A program made the position numbers and the translations under genes. Shown here piece after piece: positions 1 through 6,965 of a DNA stretch of 16,653 bases (positions are counted from its first letter, which is position 1; each line of letters starts with the position of its first letter). The DNA is from an uncultured Planctomycetia bacterium (GTDB lineage Bacteria > Planctomycetota > UBA1135 > GCA-002686595): the NCBI GenBank assembly GCA_938003765.1, contig CALKYE010000010.1:1-16653 (forward strand). Reading direction: 5' to 3'. The notes below the pieces were generated by a model. The model saw only the letters and a program-made list of their open reading frames with translations, was not told the origin of the DNA and did no database searches.

Positions 1-10
1 GTCGGCCGGA

Positions 11-475
11 TCACTTCTTCTGGTACTTGCCGTGCGAGGCTTCGCGGTGCTGGAACAGCGGACCGGAGACCTTCTCGAAGGCGGATTTCGCATCGCCGGA
101 GAGCACGTCGAGCTCGAGCTTCAGCATCAAGTCCAGCGCGGCGACCATGTCGCGGCGGTACTCCGTCAGGTGCGCTGCTCGCTCGGCCTCGGGAAGCTCG
201 CTGAGCTTGGGCGGGTCGAGGCGCTTGGCCGCCAGCAGATGCGCTTCGAGTTCGTGCACGTGCGCGAGCGCCTTGGCCGCATCCAGCGGCGCGGCGCGCA
301 AGGTCATCGCGAGCCCCTTGAGCTCGCTCTTGATCGCATCCATCTCGCTGGCGAGAGCGGTGGACTGTGGCGCCTGGCCCTGCGAGCTCGGCGCGGCGAC
401 GAGCACCGAAACGGTGAGCAGCACGGACGCGGCGAGCAGTGAAGACGCGAGGAGATGGCGCATGGACGACCTCAT
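11..475 (-). CDS. Exported cytochrome b562-like four-helix protein
   Basis: 154 residues from the start at 475; a second ATG at 463 would give 150. A hydrophobic signal peptide covers about residues 6-28 and the mature part is all helical. Seen directly: Met45 in EMDAIKSELKGL, a PPKL turn at 88-91, and His148 in the C-terminal SHGKY. From memory of E. coli cytochrome b562, these align with heme ligands Met7 and His102 and with the PPKL loop, so periplasmic b-type heme binding and electron transfer are plausible. There is no CxxCH, so heme would not be attached covalently. The helical part is about eight residues longer than in E. coli. The gene lies 91 bases downstream of the HEAT-repeat gene on the same strand. 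No Shine-Dalgarno precedes either start. Many family members have lost heme, so binding is inference. Confidence 0.7.
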   Translation of the reverse strand: MRSSMRHLLASSLLAASVLLTVSVLVAAPSSQGQAPQSTALASEMDAIKSELKGLAMTLRAAPLDAAKALAHVHELEAHLLAAKRLDPPKLSELPEAERAAHLTEYRRDMVAALDLMLKLELDVLSGDAKSAFEKVSGPLFQHREASHGKYQKK

Positions 476-566
476 GGAGTCACGGGGGAGGAGGACAAGG
501 GCTCGCGCCGTGCGCTGGCGAGGTCCGGCGCGCGGCGCGTGAGTGGACGGGGGGATTCGAGCGGAT

Positions 567-1532
567 TCAGCGCTCGAGTGCGGCCTTGGCTGCGGCGCGA
601 ACGGCCTCGTGCGGCGAGTGGCTCCGCGCCTTCGCGAGCGCAGCACGCGCCGCAGCCGAGTCCAGTCGTCCGAGGATGTCGCACAACTCCACCTGCTCTT
701 GCACGAGCAAGCGTACGGCGACGTCGGAGTCACGCTCCATCCCGGGCAGGCGCGAACGCGTCAGCATCTCGATGAGGAGCTTCTCCCCCGCCGCGTCGCC
801 GCGTCGACCGAGCTCCACCGCGGCTGACTCGCGGACGTGGTGGTCGCTGTTGCGCAGCCCGTCCTTGCGCAGGATCGCACCGGCGAGTTCGAGCTCGTGC
901 GGCGCCACGAGTGCGAACTCGAGGCGCACGAGCGCATCCGCGTCCGCCAGTCCGCGCTCGACCAGTGCGCGCGAGTCAGAGCGCCGAACGATTTCGCGCA
1001 CCGAGAACAACGCCACGGCCGCATCGCGTCGCACTTTGGCGTCCTTCTCGTCGAGCACGCGTCGAGCGAGTTCGAGCGTGCTCTCCTTGGTGTTGAGCCG
1101 CGCCATCGCGACCAGCGCGCGCGTGCGGAGCTCCTTCTTCGATCCGCTGGCCAACTCTCCCAGCGCCTCGAACACGCTGCGCGACGGAGGGTCGGAGAGC
1201 GCGTCGAGGGTCGCGAACCAGTCTTCGCGCTTCGGATCGACCAGCGCGGCGAGCGCCGCCTCCTGTGGCGGAGTCTTCGACGCGGACGACAGCTCCGGCA
1301 ACACGGAGGTCTCCTCGCCTGCGTCGTTCACGAGCGCGACGACAGCGCGCCGCGCGAGTCCCTGACGGCGTCCATTGACGACAGCGGTCCACTGCCCCTT
1401 GGAGTCCTTCGAGGGCTGCTCGACCACTTCGCGCCGGCCGTCCGCGAGGATCGCGACGTCGCTGCGGGCGAAGGAACTCAACGCGCAGCAGGACAGAAGC
1501 GCCAGGACGCCCAACTTCGGATTCGTGAGCAT
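567..1532 (-). CDS. Exported HEAT-repeat protein
   Basis: 321 residues. The start at 1532 was chosen because it gives a clean N-terminal signal peptide (positive residue, then hydrophobic 8-22). The frame is open far upstream, but that part is Arg-rich and not protein-like. A short N-terminal segment (about 26-75) is followed by degenerate HEAT/armadillo-type helical repeats from about 90 to the end. Examples are the segments with LRTRALVAMARL, KVRRDAAVALFSV, HVRESAAVELGRRG and AVRAAAKAALER. Such repeats form a curved solenoid that binds protein partners; no catalytic motif is visible. Cys15-Cys16 near the signal core could be a poor lipobox, so lipoprotein status is unclear. The b562-like gene follows on the same strand and may be cotranscribed. 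No specific function can be assigned. Confidence 0.75.
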   Translation of the reverse strand: MLTNPKLGVLALLSCCALSSFARSDVAILADGRREVVEQPSKDSKGQWTAVVNGRRQGLARRAVVALVNDAGEETSVLPELSSASKTPPQEAALAALVDPKREDWFATLDALSDPPSRSVFEALGELASGSKKELRTRALVAMARLNTKESTLELARRVLDEKDAKVRRDAAVALFSVREIVRRSDSRALVERGLADADALVRLEFALVAPHELELAGAILRKDGLRNSDHHVRESAAVELGRRGDAAGEKLLIEMLTRSRLPGMERDSDVAVRLLVQEQVELCDILGRLDSAAARAALAKARSHSPHEAVRAAAKAALER

Positions 1533-1909
1533 GGAAGTTGGCGGATCCGCAGAGAGCGCGGCCCGCGAGTGGAGTTTGCGAAGAGGGCTGAAGCTGGGAG
1601 CCGGCGGCGCCGCCGAGCGGTCGGACTCGCGCCTCGGCGCCGTGAAGCGAGTGAATTCGCGCGCGCGCACGCGCGTCGTGGAGCGCCACGGCCTTCGCGC
1701 GCCACGCCCGTCGAGCCCCCGTGGTAGTCTCTGCATCGCGCCACGTGACTCGTGCGACGCTGCGCCTTGCAGAAGGCTCACCGTTCGAACGACTCGAGCG
1801 ACACACGCTCGCCGAACGCTGCGCACCAGGCCGACTCGCGGCGGCCAACTTGTGTCGAGATCCGTCGCGTTCGCGACAGCGCGAAGCACACTGCGCCGAG
1901 GACCCCAGC
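1533..1909. other. Divergent intergenic region (377 bases)
   Basis: No convincing gene. It separates the leftward HEAT-repeat gene from the rightward DUF3052 gene, so both promoters should lie here, but I cannot place either with confidence. Visible structure: a 10-base palindrome GCGGATCCGC at 1541-1550 just upstream of the HEAT start, a 14-base perfect GC palindrome at 1602-1615, an alternating pyrimidine-purine run at 1658-1676, and a -10-like TAGTCT at 1725-1730 on the plus strand without a recognisable -35. Confidence 0.6.
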
Positions 1910-2335
1910 ATGGCCAAGCACACTCAACGCGTCCCGGCCGCCGGCTACTCGAACACTCCGCTGTGGAGCAAGCTGGGGATCAAGCCCGGCGCGCGCGTGC
2001 GACTGCTGAGCGCGCCCGACGGCTTCGAGAAGCTCCTGGTCGCGTTGCCGCCCGGAGCGAGGCTGTTGCGTCGCGGCGACGGGCCCTTCGACGTGGCGTT
2101 GGTCTTCGCGGTGACGGCCAAACAGCTCACGCAGCGCTTCGCCGCGGCCGCAGCCGCGCTCGGCCCGGGCGGACGGCTGTGGGTCGCGTGGCCCAAGAAG
2201 ACCTCCGGAGTCACGACCGAGCTGACCGAGGACCGCCTGCGCGAGCTGCTGCTCACCACGGGCTGGGTCGACTACAAGGTGTGCGCGATCGACGCGACGT
2301 GGTCGGCTTTGTGCTTCGGCCGTCGACGCACGTAG
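1910..2335 (+). CDS. DUF3052 family protein
   Basis: 141 residues. The start at 1910 has GAGG eight bases upstream (1898-1901), one of the few Shine-Dalgarno sites here. The protein shows the DUF3052 pattern: YSNTPLWSKLGIKPG at 13-27, a glycine-rich GPGGRLWVAW followed by PKKTSG at 85-100, and the C-terminal CAIDATWSALCF at 125-136. The family is small, cytoplasmic and of unknown function. The Rossmann-like GPGG / WVAWPKK region suggests a methyltransferase-like fold without an obvious catalytic site. It stands alone on the plus strand and ends 11 bases before the stop codon of the converging membrane-protein gene. The frame is open further upstream, but that part does not resemble the family. 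Confidence 0.85.
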   Translation: MAKHTQRVPAAGYSNTPLWSKLGIKPGARVRLLSAPDGFEKLLVALPPGARLLRRGDGPFDVALVFAVTAKQLTQRFAAAAAALGPGGRLWVAWPKKTSGVTTELTEDRLRELLLTTGWVDYKVCAIDATWSALCFGRRRT

Positions 2336-2346
2336 CGCTGCCCGAG

Positions 2347-2721
2347 TCAGTCGGAGCTGCGCCCCAGCTCCCGCAGAGCCACGCCGCGCATGCGGCCGCC
2401 CCACAGAGCGACAGCCAGCCCGACGAGCGCTCGCGCCAGTCCGCCGGGGAAGTTCTCGTGCACCGAGCTGCGCGCCTGGTAGTCGGTCATGCGGTGAGCG
2501 AAGTCGAGCTTCTCGGCGGTCGGAAGCGCTGCGAGGACGTGGAACACGCCCCACAGCACTCCGAGCACGCCGATGCCGATGAGCACCAGCCCGCGGCGCG
2601 CGCGACGTTCGGCTTGGGCCGCTTGCTCCGGCGGCAGCGACGATTTCGGCGCGGCGTCGGGCATGGTCCAGCGGGCGACGACTCGCTCGCGCGACGGCGG
2701 TTGATTCGAGAGCTCGCTCAC
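2347..2721 (-). CDS. Small membrane protein downstream of rmuC
   Basis: 124 residues from a GTG start at 2721. The GTG shares bases with the TGA stop of rmuC (2718-2720) in a GTGA overlap, and GGAGGG sits upstream inside the end of rmuC, so translational coupling is likely. The N-terminal 40 residues are polar and proline-rich. A transmembrane segment runs from about 44 to 67 (GLVLIGIGVLGVLWGVF and onward), a loop of about 25 residues follows, and a second hydrophobic segment covers about 94-108. A short basic tail ends the protein. I do not recognise a family and assign no function. The last gene of this minus-strand group, it converges with the DUF3052 gene. Confidence 0.7.
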   Translation of the reverse strand: MSELSNQPPSRERVVARWTMPDAAPKSSLPPEQAAQAERRARRGLVLIGIGVLGVLWGVFHVLAALPTAEKLDFAHRMTDYQARSSVHENFPGGLARALVGLAVALWGGRMRGVALRELGRSSD

Positions 2722-3962
2722 GCGCCCTCCGTCCTGGGCTGCGACGCCTCGCTCGCACCCGCGCGCGCGCGCAACACGCCGCCGACCGGCGCGAGCTCCT
2801 TGATCGGCTCCGCAGGCCGCGCGCTCGACTCTTCGAACTTGCGCAGCGTCGGCAGCACGCGCGCGTCGACGGAGCCGATGAAGCCGTTGTAGTCCTCGAC
2901 GGCGCGCCCGAGCGACTGCCGCAAGCGGTCGGCGTGCGTCAGCGCGACGCCGAAGCGCTCGAGCAACTGCTGGCCGAGCTCCTGCAGTCGGTGGGCGTCC
3001 TCGCTGAAGCGCTTCTCGCGCCATCCCAGGTGCACCGCGCGCAACAACCCGATCAGCGTCGAGGGACTGGCGAGCACGACGTTGGCGCGCGCAGCGAGCT
3101 CGATCAGATCCGGCCGCCGCTCGAGCGCCGCGTCGACGAACTGATCGCCGGGCACGAACATCACGGTGAACTCCGGCGAATCGAACTGCGCCCAGTAGCC
3201 CTTCTTGCCCAGCGCCTGCACCTGTTCGGCGACGTGCCGCGCGAAACGCTCGAGGTGCGCGCGGGCCTGCTCGGGCTGCGACGCCTCGAGCGCCGCGAGG
3301 TAGGCCTCGATGTTGGTCTTGGCGTCGACGGCGATCACGCGCTCGTTGGGCAGCCGCACGACCATGTCCGGCTTGAGCAAGCGACCCTGCGAGTCGCGCA
3401 CGCTCTCCTGCAGCGCGAAGTCGCAGTAGTTCTGCATGCCGGCGAGCTCGGCCACTCGCTGGAGCTGGATTTCGCCATAGCGCCCGCGCACGTTGGGCTT
3501 CGACAGAGCCTGCGCCAGTCGCTGCGTCTGGCCGGTCAGCTCCGCGTTGGCGCGCGCCATGGCCTGCACCTGCTCGCGCAGCCCCGCGTACGCGCCTTCG
3601 CGCTGCTTCTCGAGCGCGCGCAGGTCCTCCTGAGTGCGCTTGAGCGCCTCGCCGATCGGCTGCACGAGCTGGTCGACCGCCACGCGGCGCTTGTCGAGCT
3701 CAGCCGTGGCCTTCGCCTCGCGCGCGGCGAACTTCTGTTCGGCGAGCTGCAGGAACTGCGCGCTCTCGCGGCGCAGCGCTTCGCTCGCGAGCGACTGGAA
3801 GCTGTTCTTCAAACGCTCCTCGTCCGCCGCCAGGTGCGCCACCCGCTCGCGCTCGGCTTCGAGCAGCGCGGCCAGTCGCGCCTTCTCGGCCTGCAACCGC
3901 GCGATCCACGCGCCGGCGCCGACCAGCGCCACAGCCAGCCCGGCGAGCGCGACTTCGAGCAT
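2718..3962 (-). CDS. rmuC: DNA recombination protein RmuC
   Basis: 414 residues, typical for the family. A membrane-anchor helix (2-20) is followed by a long coiled coil (about 22-150, rich in Glu, Arg and Leu) and then the conserved RmuC domain (about 155-365). Hallmarks are NVRGRYGEIQLQRV at 157-170, KPDMVVRLPNERVIAVDAK at 197-215, and YWAQFDSPEFTVMFVPGD at 256-273. Asp199, Asp213 and Lys215 fit a PD-(D/E)xK nuclease-like site. RmuC limits recombination between short inverted repeats; its biochemical role is poorly known. The gene begins 16 bases after the HMA-protein stop and overlaps the downstream membrane-protein start, so the three form one transcription unit. Upstream of the ATG is GGGAACGCGC, a weak ribosome site at best. 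Confidence 0.93.
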   Translation of the reverse strand: MLEVALAGLAVALVGAGAWIARLQAEKARLAALLEAERERVAHLAADEERLKNSFQSLASEALRRESAQFLQLAEQKFAAREAKATAELDKRRVAVDQLVQPIGEALKRTQEDLRALEKQREGAYAGLREQVQAMARANAELTGQTQRLAQALSKPNVRGRYGEIQLQRVAELAGMQNYCDFALQESVRDSQGRLLKPDMVVRLPNERVIAVDAKTNIEAYLAALEASQPEQARAHLERFARHVAEQVQALGKKGYWAQFDSPEFTVMFVPGDQFVDAALERRPDLIELAARANVVLASPSTLIGLLRAVHLGWREKRFSEDAHRLQELGQQLLERFGVALTHADRLRQSLGRAVEDYNGFIGSVDARVLPTLRKFEESSARPAEPIKELAPVGGVLRARAGASEASQPRTEGA

Positions 3963-3978
3963 GCGCGTTCCCGTGCGG

Positions 3979-4341
3979 CTACGGCCGCGCCTTGGCGACG
4001 TAGTCCTCGAAGGTCAGCGCTCGTTCGAGCGCGGCGACCTCGACGTCGGACTTCACGATGGCGCGCGCGGTGCCCGACTCGAAGTCCACCGCCGCCTCGC
4101 GCACTCCCGAGGCTCCGCTCAACGCCGCGTAGATCTTCGGCGCGCAGCCGCCGCAGCACATGCCCTCGACGTCGAACACGCGCACCACCTCGCCCTCCGC
4201 GGGTTGCGAGAGCAGCACGCTGGGCAGCGCCTTGGGCGCGACGATCTCGGGTGCGGTGTAGGTCGGCGACTTGGCGCGCAACGCCACGTAGGTCGTGGCG
4301 CCGAGCGCAACCGCGAGCAAGAGCACGATTCCAGGCTTCAT
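3979..4341 (-). CDS. Membrane-anchored heavy-metal-associated (HMA) domain protein
   Basis: 120 residues. An N-terminal hydrophobic helix (4-22) looks like an uncleaved anchor or signal. After a linker comes an HMA domain (about 50-120) with the metal-binding motif GMCCGGC at 60-66, meaning MxCxxC with Cys63 and Cys66 plus an extra Cys62. The ferredoxin-like pattern continues with a helix (APKIYAALSGASGV) and strands (VREAAVDFESGTARAIV). HMA domains bind Cu(I) or similar soft metals and pass them to partner proteins. An anchored copy outside the membrane would act in the periplasm. The gene is divergent from gmhA and the SCO fusion (100 bases apart) and precedes rmuC by 16 bases. Mercury is another possible ligand. 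No Shine-Dalgarno precedes the start. Confidence 0.85.
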   Translation of the reverse strand: MKPGIVLLLAVALGATTYVALRAKSPTYTAPEIVAPKALPSVLLSQPAEGEVVRVFDVEGMCCGGCAPKIYAALSGASGVREAAVDFESGTARAIVKSDVEVAALERALTFEDYVAKARP

Positions 4342-4441
4342 GGCGACGTAGAGAGTAAGCGCTCGCAGCGAGAATTCAGCGGCGCATGCGCGCAGCTCTG
4401 GCCCCGGCCGCGGGGATGTACGAAAATCTCCGCCCCCAGCC

Positions 4442-5038
4442 ATGAGCCAACCGACCGATCCGATCCGCGCCGCCTTCGACGACTCCCTGGCCACGCTGCA
4501 AGCGTTCCTGGCCGAGCCCAAGTCCCTCGACGGAGTCCGGCGCTTCGCGGACGCAGCCAAGGCCACGCTCCAGCGCGGCGGACTGCTGATGGCGTGCGGC
4601 AACGGCGGCAGCATGTGCGACGCGATGCACTTCGCCGAGGAGTGGACCGGCCGCTTCCGCAAGGACCGCTCGGCGCTCGCCGCCGTGGCGTTCTCCGACC
4701 CCAGTCAGCTCACCTGCATCGCCAACGACTTCGGCTTCGACGAGGTCTTCGCGCGCCAGGTCGAAGCGCTCGGCAAGCCCGGCGATCTGCTCGTGCTGAT
4801 GTCGACCAGCGGCAACTCGCCCAACTGCTTGCGCGCGATCGAAGCGGCCAAGCGCAAGGGCGTCGCGACCGTCGGCCTGCTCGGCAAGGGCGGCGGCAAG
4901 ATGCTCGGCGCAGTCGACATCCCGATCGTGGTGCCGCTCGCGACGACCTCCGATCGCATCCAGGAGGTCCACATCAAGATCCTGCACATCACGATCGAAG
5001 CCGTGGAGCGCGCGCTCTTCCCGGCCAACTACGCCTGA
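4442..5038 (+). CDS. gmhA: Phosphoheptose isomerase (SIS domain)
   Basis: 198 residues, close to the E. coli length. GmhA converts sedoheptulose 7-phosphate to D-glycero-D-manno-heptose 7-phosphate, the first step of the ADP-heptose pathway for lipopolysaccharide cores and S-layer glycans. Seen: ACGNGGSMCDAMHFAEEWTG at 51-70, NDFGFDEVF at 95-103, STSGNSPN at 121-128, and DRIQEVHIKILHI at 171-183. Compared from memory with E. coli, metal ligands His61, Glu65, Gln172 and His180 correspond to His63, Glu67, Gln174 and His182, all present. One change is Met58 where E. coli has His in GGSHCD. No other heptose gene is in the window. The SCO fusion begins 13 bases after the stop, so the two are probably cotranscribed. 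No Shine-Dalgarno is seen. Confidence 0.93.
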   Translation: MSQPTDPIRAAFDDSLATLQAFLAEPKSLDGVRRFADAAKATLQRGGLLMACGNGGSMCDAMHFAEEWTGRFRKDRSALAAVAFSDPSQLTCIANDFGFDEVFARQVEALGKPGDLLVLMSTSGNSPNCLRAIEAAKRKGVATVGLLGKGGGKMLGAVDIPIVVPLATTSDRIQEVHIKILHITIEAVERALFPANYA

Positions 5039-5051
5039 TTCGCTCGCGCCC

Positions 5052-6149
5052 ATGAACCGCGCCGTCCTCGGAATCGTGCTGCTCTCGGCCATCGCCGCGG
5101 CGCTCGTCGTGCGCTGGATGCCGCGCGGTCAGCGCGCCGCGCCCACGGGCGCCGATGCTGCGCAGGAAGAGCTGCCCAAGCTGTGGGACGCTCCCGAGTT
5201 CGAGTTCGCCAGTCAGGCCGGTCGAGCGCTGCGCCACGACGAGCTGCGTGGGCAGGTGTGGATCGCGAACTTCATCTTCACGCAGTGCACTTCGATCTGT
5301 CCGACGATGACGGCGAAGATGGTGCAGTTGCAGGATCTGCTGAGCGCGCCGCAGTTGCGCTTCGTGTCGTTCTCGGTGGACCCGGAGAACGACACGCCGC
5401 AGGTGCTGAAGGAGTACGCGGCAGCGTGGCGACCCGGCGAGACGCGTTGGTGGCTGCTCGCTACCGACGCGGAGAACCTCGCGCGCGTGGCGAAGGGCTT
5501 CGGCGTGACGGTGCAGAAGACGGACGATGCCGACGATCCGATCCTGCACTCCAATCGCTTCTTCCTGGTCGATCCGCGCGGGCTGATCCGCGGCGCGTAC
5601 TTGAGCGACGACGACGAGGCGATCGAGCGGCTGATCGACGACGCCCAACGCCTCGTCGCGCAGGAGTTCGCGAGTTCGCCGCTCGCTCGAGCTGACCTGA
5701 GCGGCCCGCAACTGTTCCAGGCGCTGGGCTGCGTCGGCTGCCACGACAACCCGAGGCTCGGACCGCCGCTGGGCGGACTGCTCGGCCGCAAGGTGGCGCT
5801 CGACGACGGCGGCGAAGTGCTCGCCGATCGCGCGTACCTGCGCGAGTCGATCCTCGAGCCCTACGCGCGCGTCGTCGCCGGCTATCGCGGAACGATGCCG
5901 GCCTACGCGGGCTCGCTCGACGAAGCGCAGCTCGAGCGCTTGCTCGACTACCTCTCGAGCCTTCCGCCGACGGCGGGCGCGGGCGAAGCGCCCAAGCTCG
6001 TGTACGACCCGGTGTGCCGCATGGAGATCACGACCTTCTCCGACTCGCCCTCGTTCGAGTTCGAGGGCAAGCGCTACTGGTTCTGCTGCGATCACTGCAT
6101 GGAGCGCTTCGCCGAGGCGCCCCAGGACTTCGTCGAGTCCGGCAAGTAG
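5052..6149 (+). CDS. SCO1/SenC - cytochrome c - YHS domain fusion protein
   Basis: 365 residues with three domains in series. A signal or anchor helix (4-21) is followed by a thioredoxin-fold SCO domain (about 40-205): Cu-binding Cys79 and Cys83 in TQCTSICPTM, and His166 in DPILHSNRFFLVDPRG. A c-type cytochrome (about 215-305) has CVGCH at 227-231 and a likely axial Met282 in RGTMPAY. A C-terminal YHS/TRASH-like domain (about 316-362) has YDPVCRMEI and YWFCCDHCMERF, with Cys322, Cys345, Cys346 and Cys349. SCO proteins deliver copper to, or reduce, the CuA site of cytochrome oxidase; YHS modules bind metal ions, often copper. The protein would be periplasmic. It follows gmhA by 13 bases. The N-terminal pair of domains occurs in other SCO proteins; the added YHS module is unusual. 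Confidence 0.9.
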   Translation: MNRAVLGIVLLSAIAAALVVRWMPRGQRAAPTGADAAQEELPKLWDAPEFEFASQAGRALRHDELRGQVWIANFIFTQCTSICPTMTAKMVQLQDLLSAPQLRFVSFSVDPENDTPQVLKEYAAAWRPGETRWWLLATDAENLARVAKGFGVTVQKTDDADDPILHSNRFFLVDPRGLIRGAYLSDDDEAIERLIDDAQRLVAQEFASSPLARADLSGPQLFQALGCVGCHDNPRLGPPLGGLLGRKVALDDGGEVLADRAYLRESILEPYARVVAGYRGTMPAYAGSLDEAQLERLLDYLSSLPPTAGAGEAPKLVYDPVCRMEITTFSDSPSFEFEGKRYWFCCDHCMERFAEAPQDFVESGK

Positions 6150-6165
6150 GTCTGCGGGCGCGGCG

Positions 6166-6219
6166 GCGACAGAAGCGCGAGCCACGCCCCCGTTCCTGGG
6201 CAGTGGCTCGCGCCGTCGC
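6166..6219. terminator. Hairpin between convergent genes
   Basis: An 11-bp stem pairs 6175-6185 (GCGCGAGCCAC) with 6203-6213. It extends inward by four pairs after a bulged A, and outward by GCGAC/GTCGC (6166-6170 with 6215-6219). It lies between the stop of the SCO fusion (6149) and the stop of the converging Spy-like gene (6289). No T-run follows on either side, so it would be a non-canonical or Rho-assisted terminator serving either strand, or a 3'-end stabiliser. Confidence 0.5.
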
Positions 6220-6288
6220 TGGGGAATCGAGAAACCTCTCGGCGCCGGTCGCGAACACCGCGCGGCGCGAAGAGTTGCTCCTACGTGG

Positions 6289-6852
6289 TCAGCGTTCTTG
6301 ACCGAGACGACGGTGAGCGCGCCGACTCGAGAGGGCGAGACCCATTCGATGAGCGAAGCGTCGCTCGTCGAACTGCTTGCCGCGTCGCTGCGCGCCGGCC
6401 TCGAGTTTCGCGCGCTGTTCGGGAGTCAGCGAGCGCAGGATCGGATCGACGGCGCGCTCGGCGTGCGGCTTGGCGCGTTCGAGCAGCGGACGCAGCTCGT
6501 CGCGCAAGAGCGCCTTCGCGCCCTCGCGGTCGCCCTTGCGGCGCATCGCGCGCGCTCGCTCCACGATGGCGCGCGCCTGGGGCCGAAGCTCGTTCGCCAT
6601 CGGCTCGAGTTCGCGCGCGGCCTGGCGAGCGAGATCGCGCTGCGCCTCGCTCACTCCGAGCGCGCGCGAGAGTTCACGCCCGCCGCGCATCCGCTGTCGC
6701 GGTCCATGCCGGCCGTGGCCGTCGCGCTCCGCGCGCCCATGGCGTTCGTTGACGCTCGATCGCGCGCCGCTCTCTTGAGGGAAGCTGAATGCGCTGGCGA
6801 CGCCGGCGACGATCAGAAGACCGCAGGCGCCGAGAAGGAAGTTCTTGTGCAT
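6289..6852 (-). CDS. Spy/CpxP-like periplasmic protein with LTPEQ motif
   Basis: 187 residues. GGAG at 6862-6865 lies nine bases before the ATG, supporting this start. A signal peptide (about 4-21, ending GVASA) is followed by a His/Arg/Gly-rich linker (about 35-58) and a long basic helical region (about 60-165). The helical region contains LTPEQRAKLEAG at 142-153, the LTxxQ-type motif of Spy/CpxP proteins and related metal-resistance sensors. Those proteins are periplasmic chaperones or stress dampers. The His-rich linker (GHGRHG) could bind metal, which is inference. A Cys10 after LLGA could be read as a lipobox, but the hydrophobic core continues past it, so I prefer a cleaved signal. The gene lies 113 bases downstream of the TPR lipoprotein gene. 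Confidence 0.6.
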   Translation of the reverse strand: MHKNFLLGACGLLIVAGVASAFSFPQESGARSSVNERHGRAERDGHGRHGPRQRMRGGRELSRALGVSEAQRDLARQAARELEPMANELRPQARAIVERARAMRRKGDREGAKALLRDELRPLLERAKPHAERAVDPILRSLTPEQRAKLEAGAQRRGKQFDERRFAHRMGLALSSRRAHRRLGQER

Positions 6853-6921
6853 GTCGATTGGCTCCGTGACTGGAAGGTCCGCGAGCTTCAACCCGCGCGA
6901 ATCCCGCGAGTTCCGCAATGC

Positions 6922-6940
6922 GCGGCGCAGCGCGCGCCGC
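6922..6940 (-). terminator. GC hairpin after the TPR lipoprotein gene
   Basis: A 7-bp inverted repeat (GCGGCGC and GCGCCGC) encloses a five-base loop. It lies about 25 bases past the stop of the TPR gene and before the Spy-like gene. There is no T-run, so termination is only possible, and in such GC-rich DNA a stem of this size can arise by chance. Confidence 0.25.
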
Positions 6941-6965
6941 CGCGAGTCACAGTTGCGTGAACGCG

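Noticed and set aside
439..1365. Ser/Arg/Ala-rich plus-strand frame of 308 codons opposite the HEAT and b562-like genes
   Set aside because: Low-complexity antisense translation with no motif. The minus-strand frame has coherent helical repeats.
2934..4358. A 474-codon plus-strand frame opposite rmuC and the HMA gene
   Set aside because: It is the mirror of the RmuC coiled coil and has no domain of its own, whereas the minus-strand genes carry clear family motifs.
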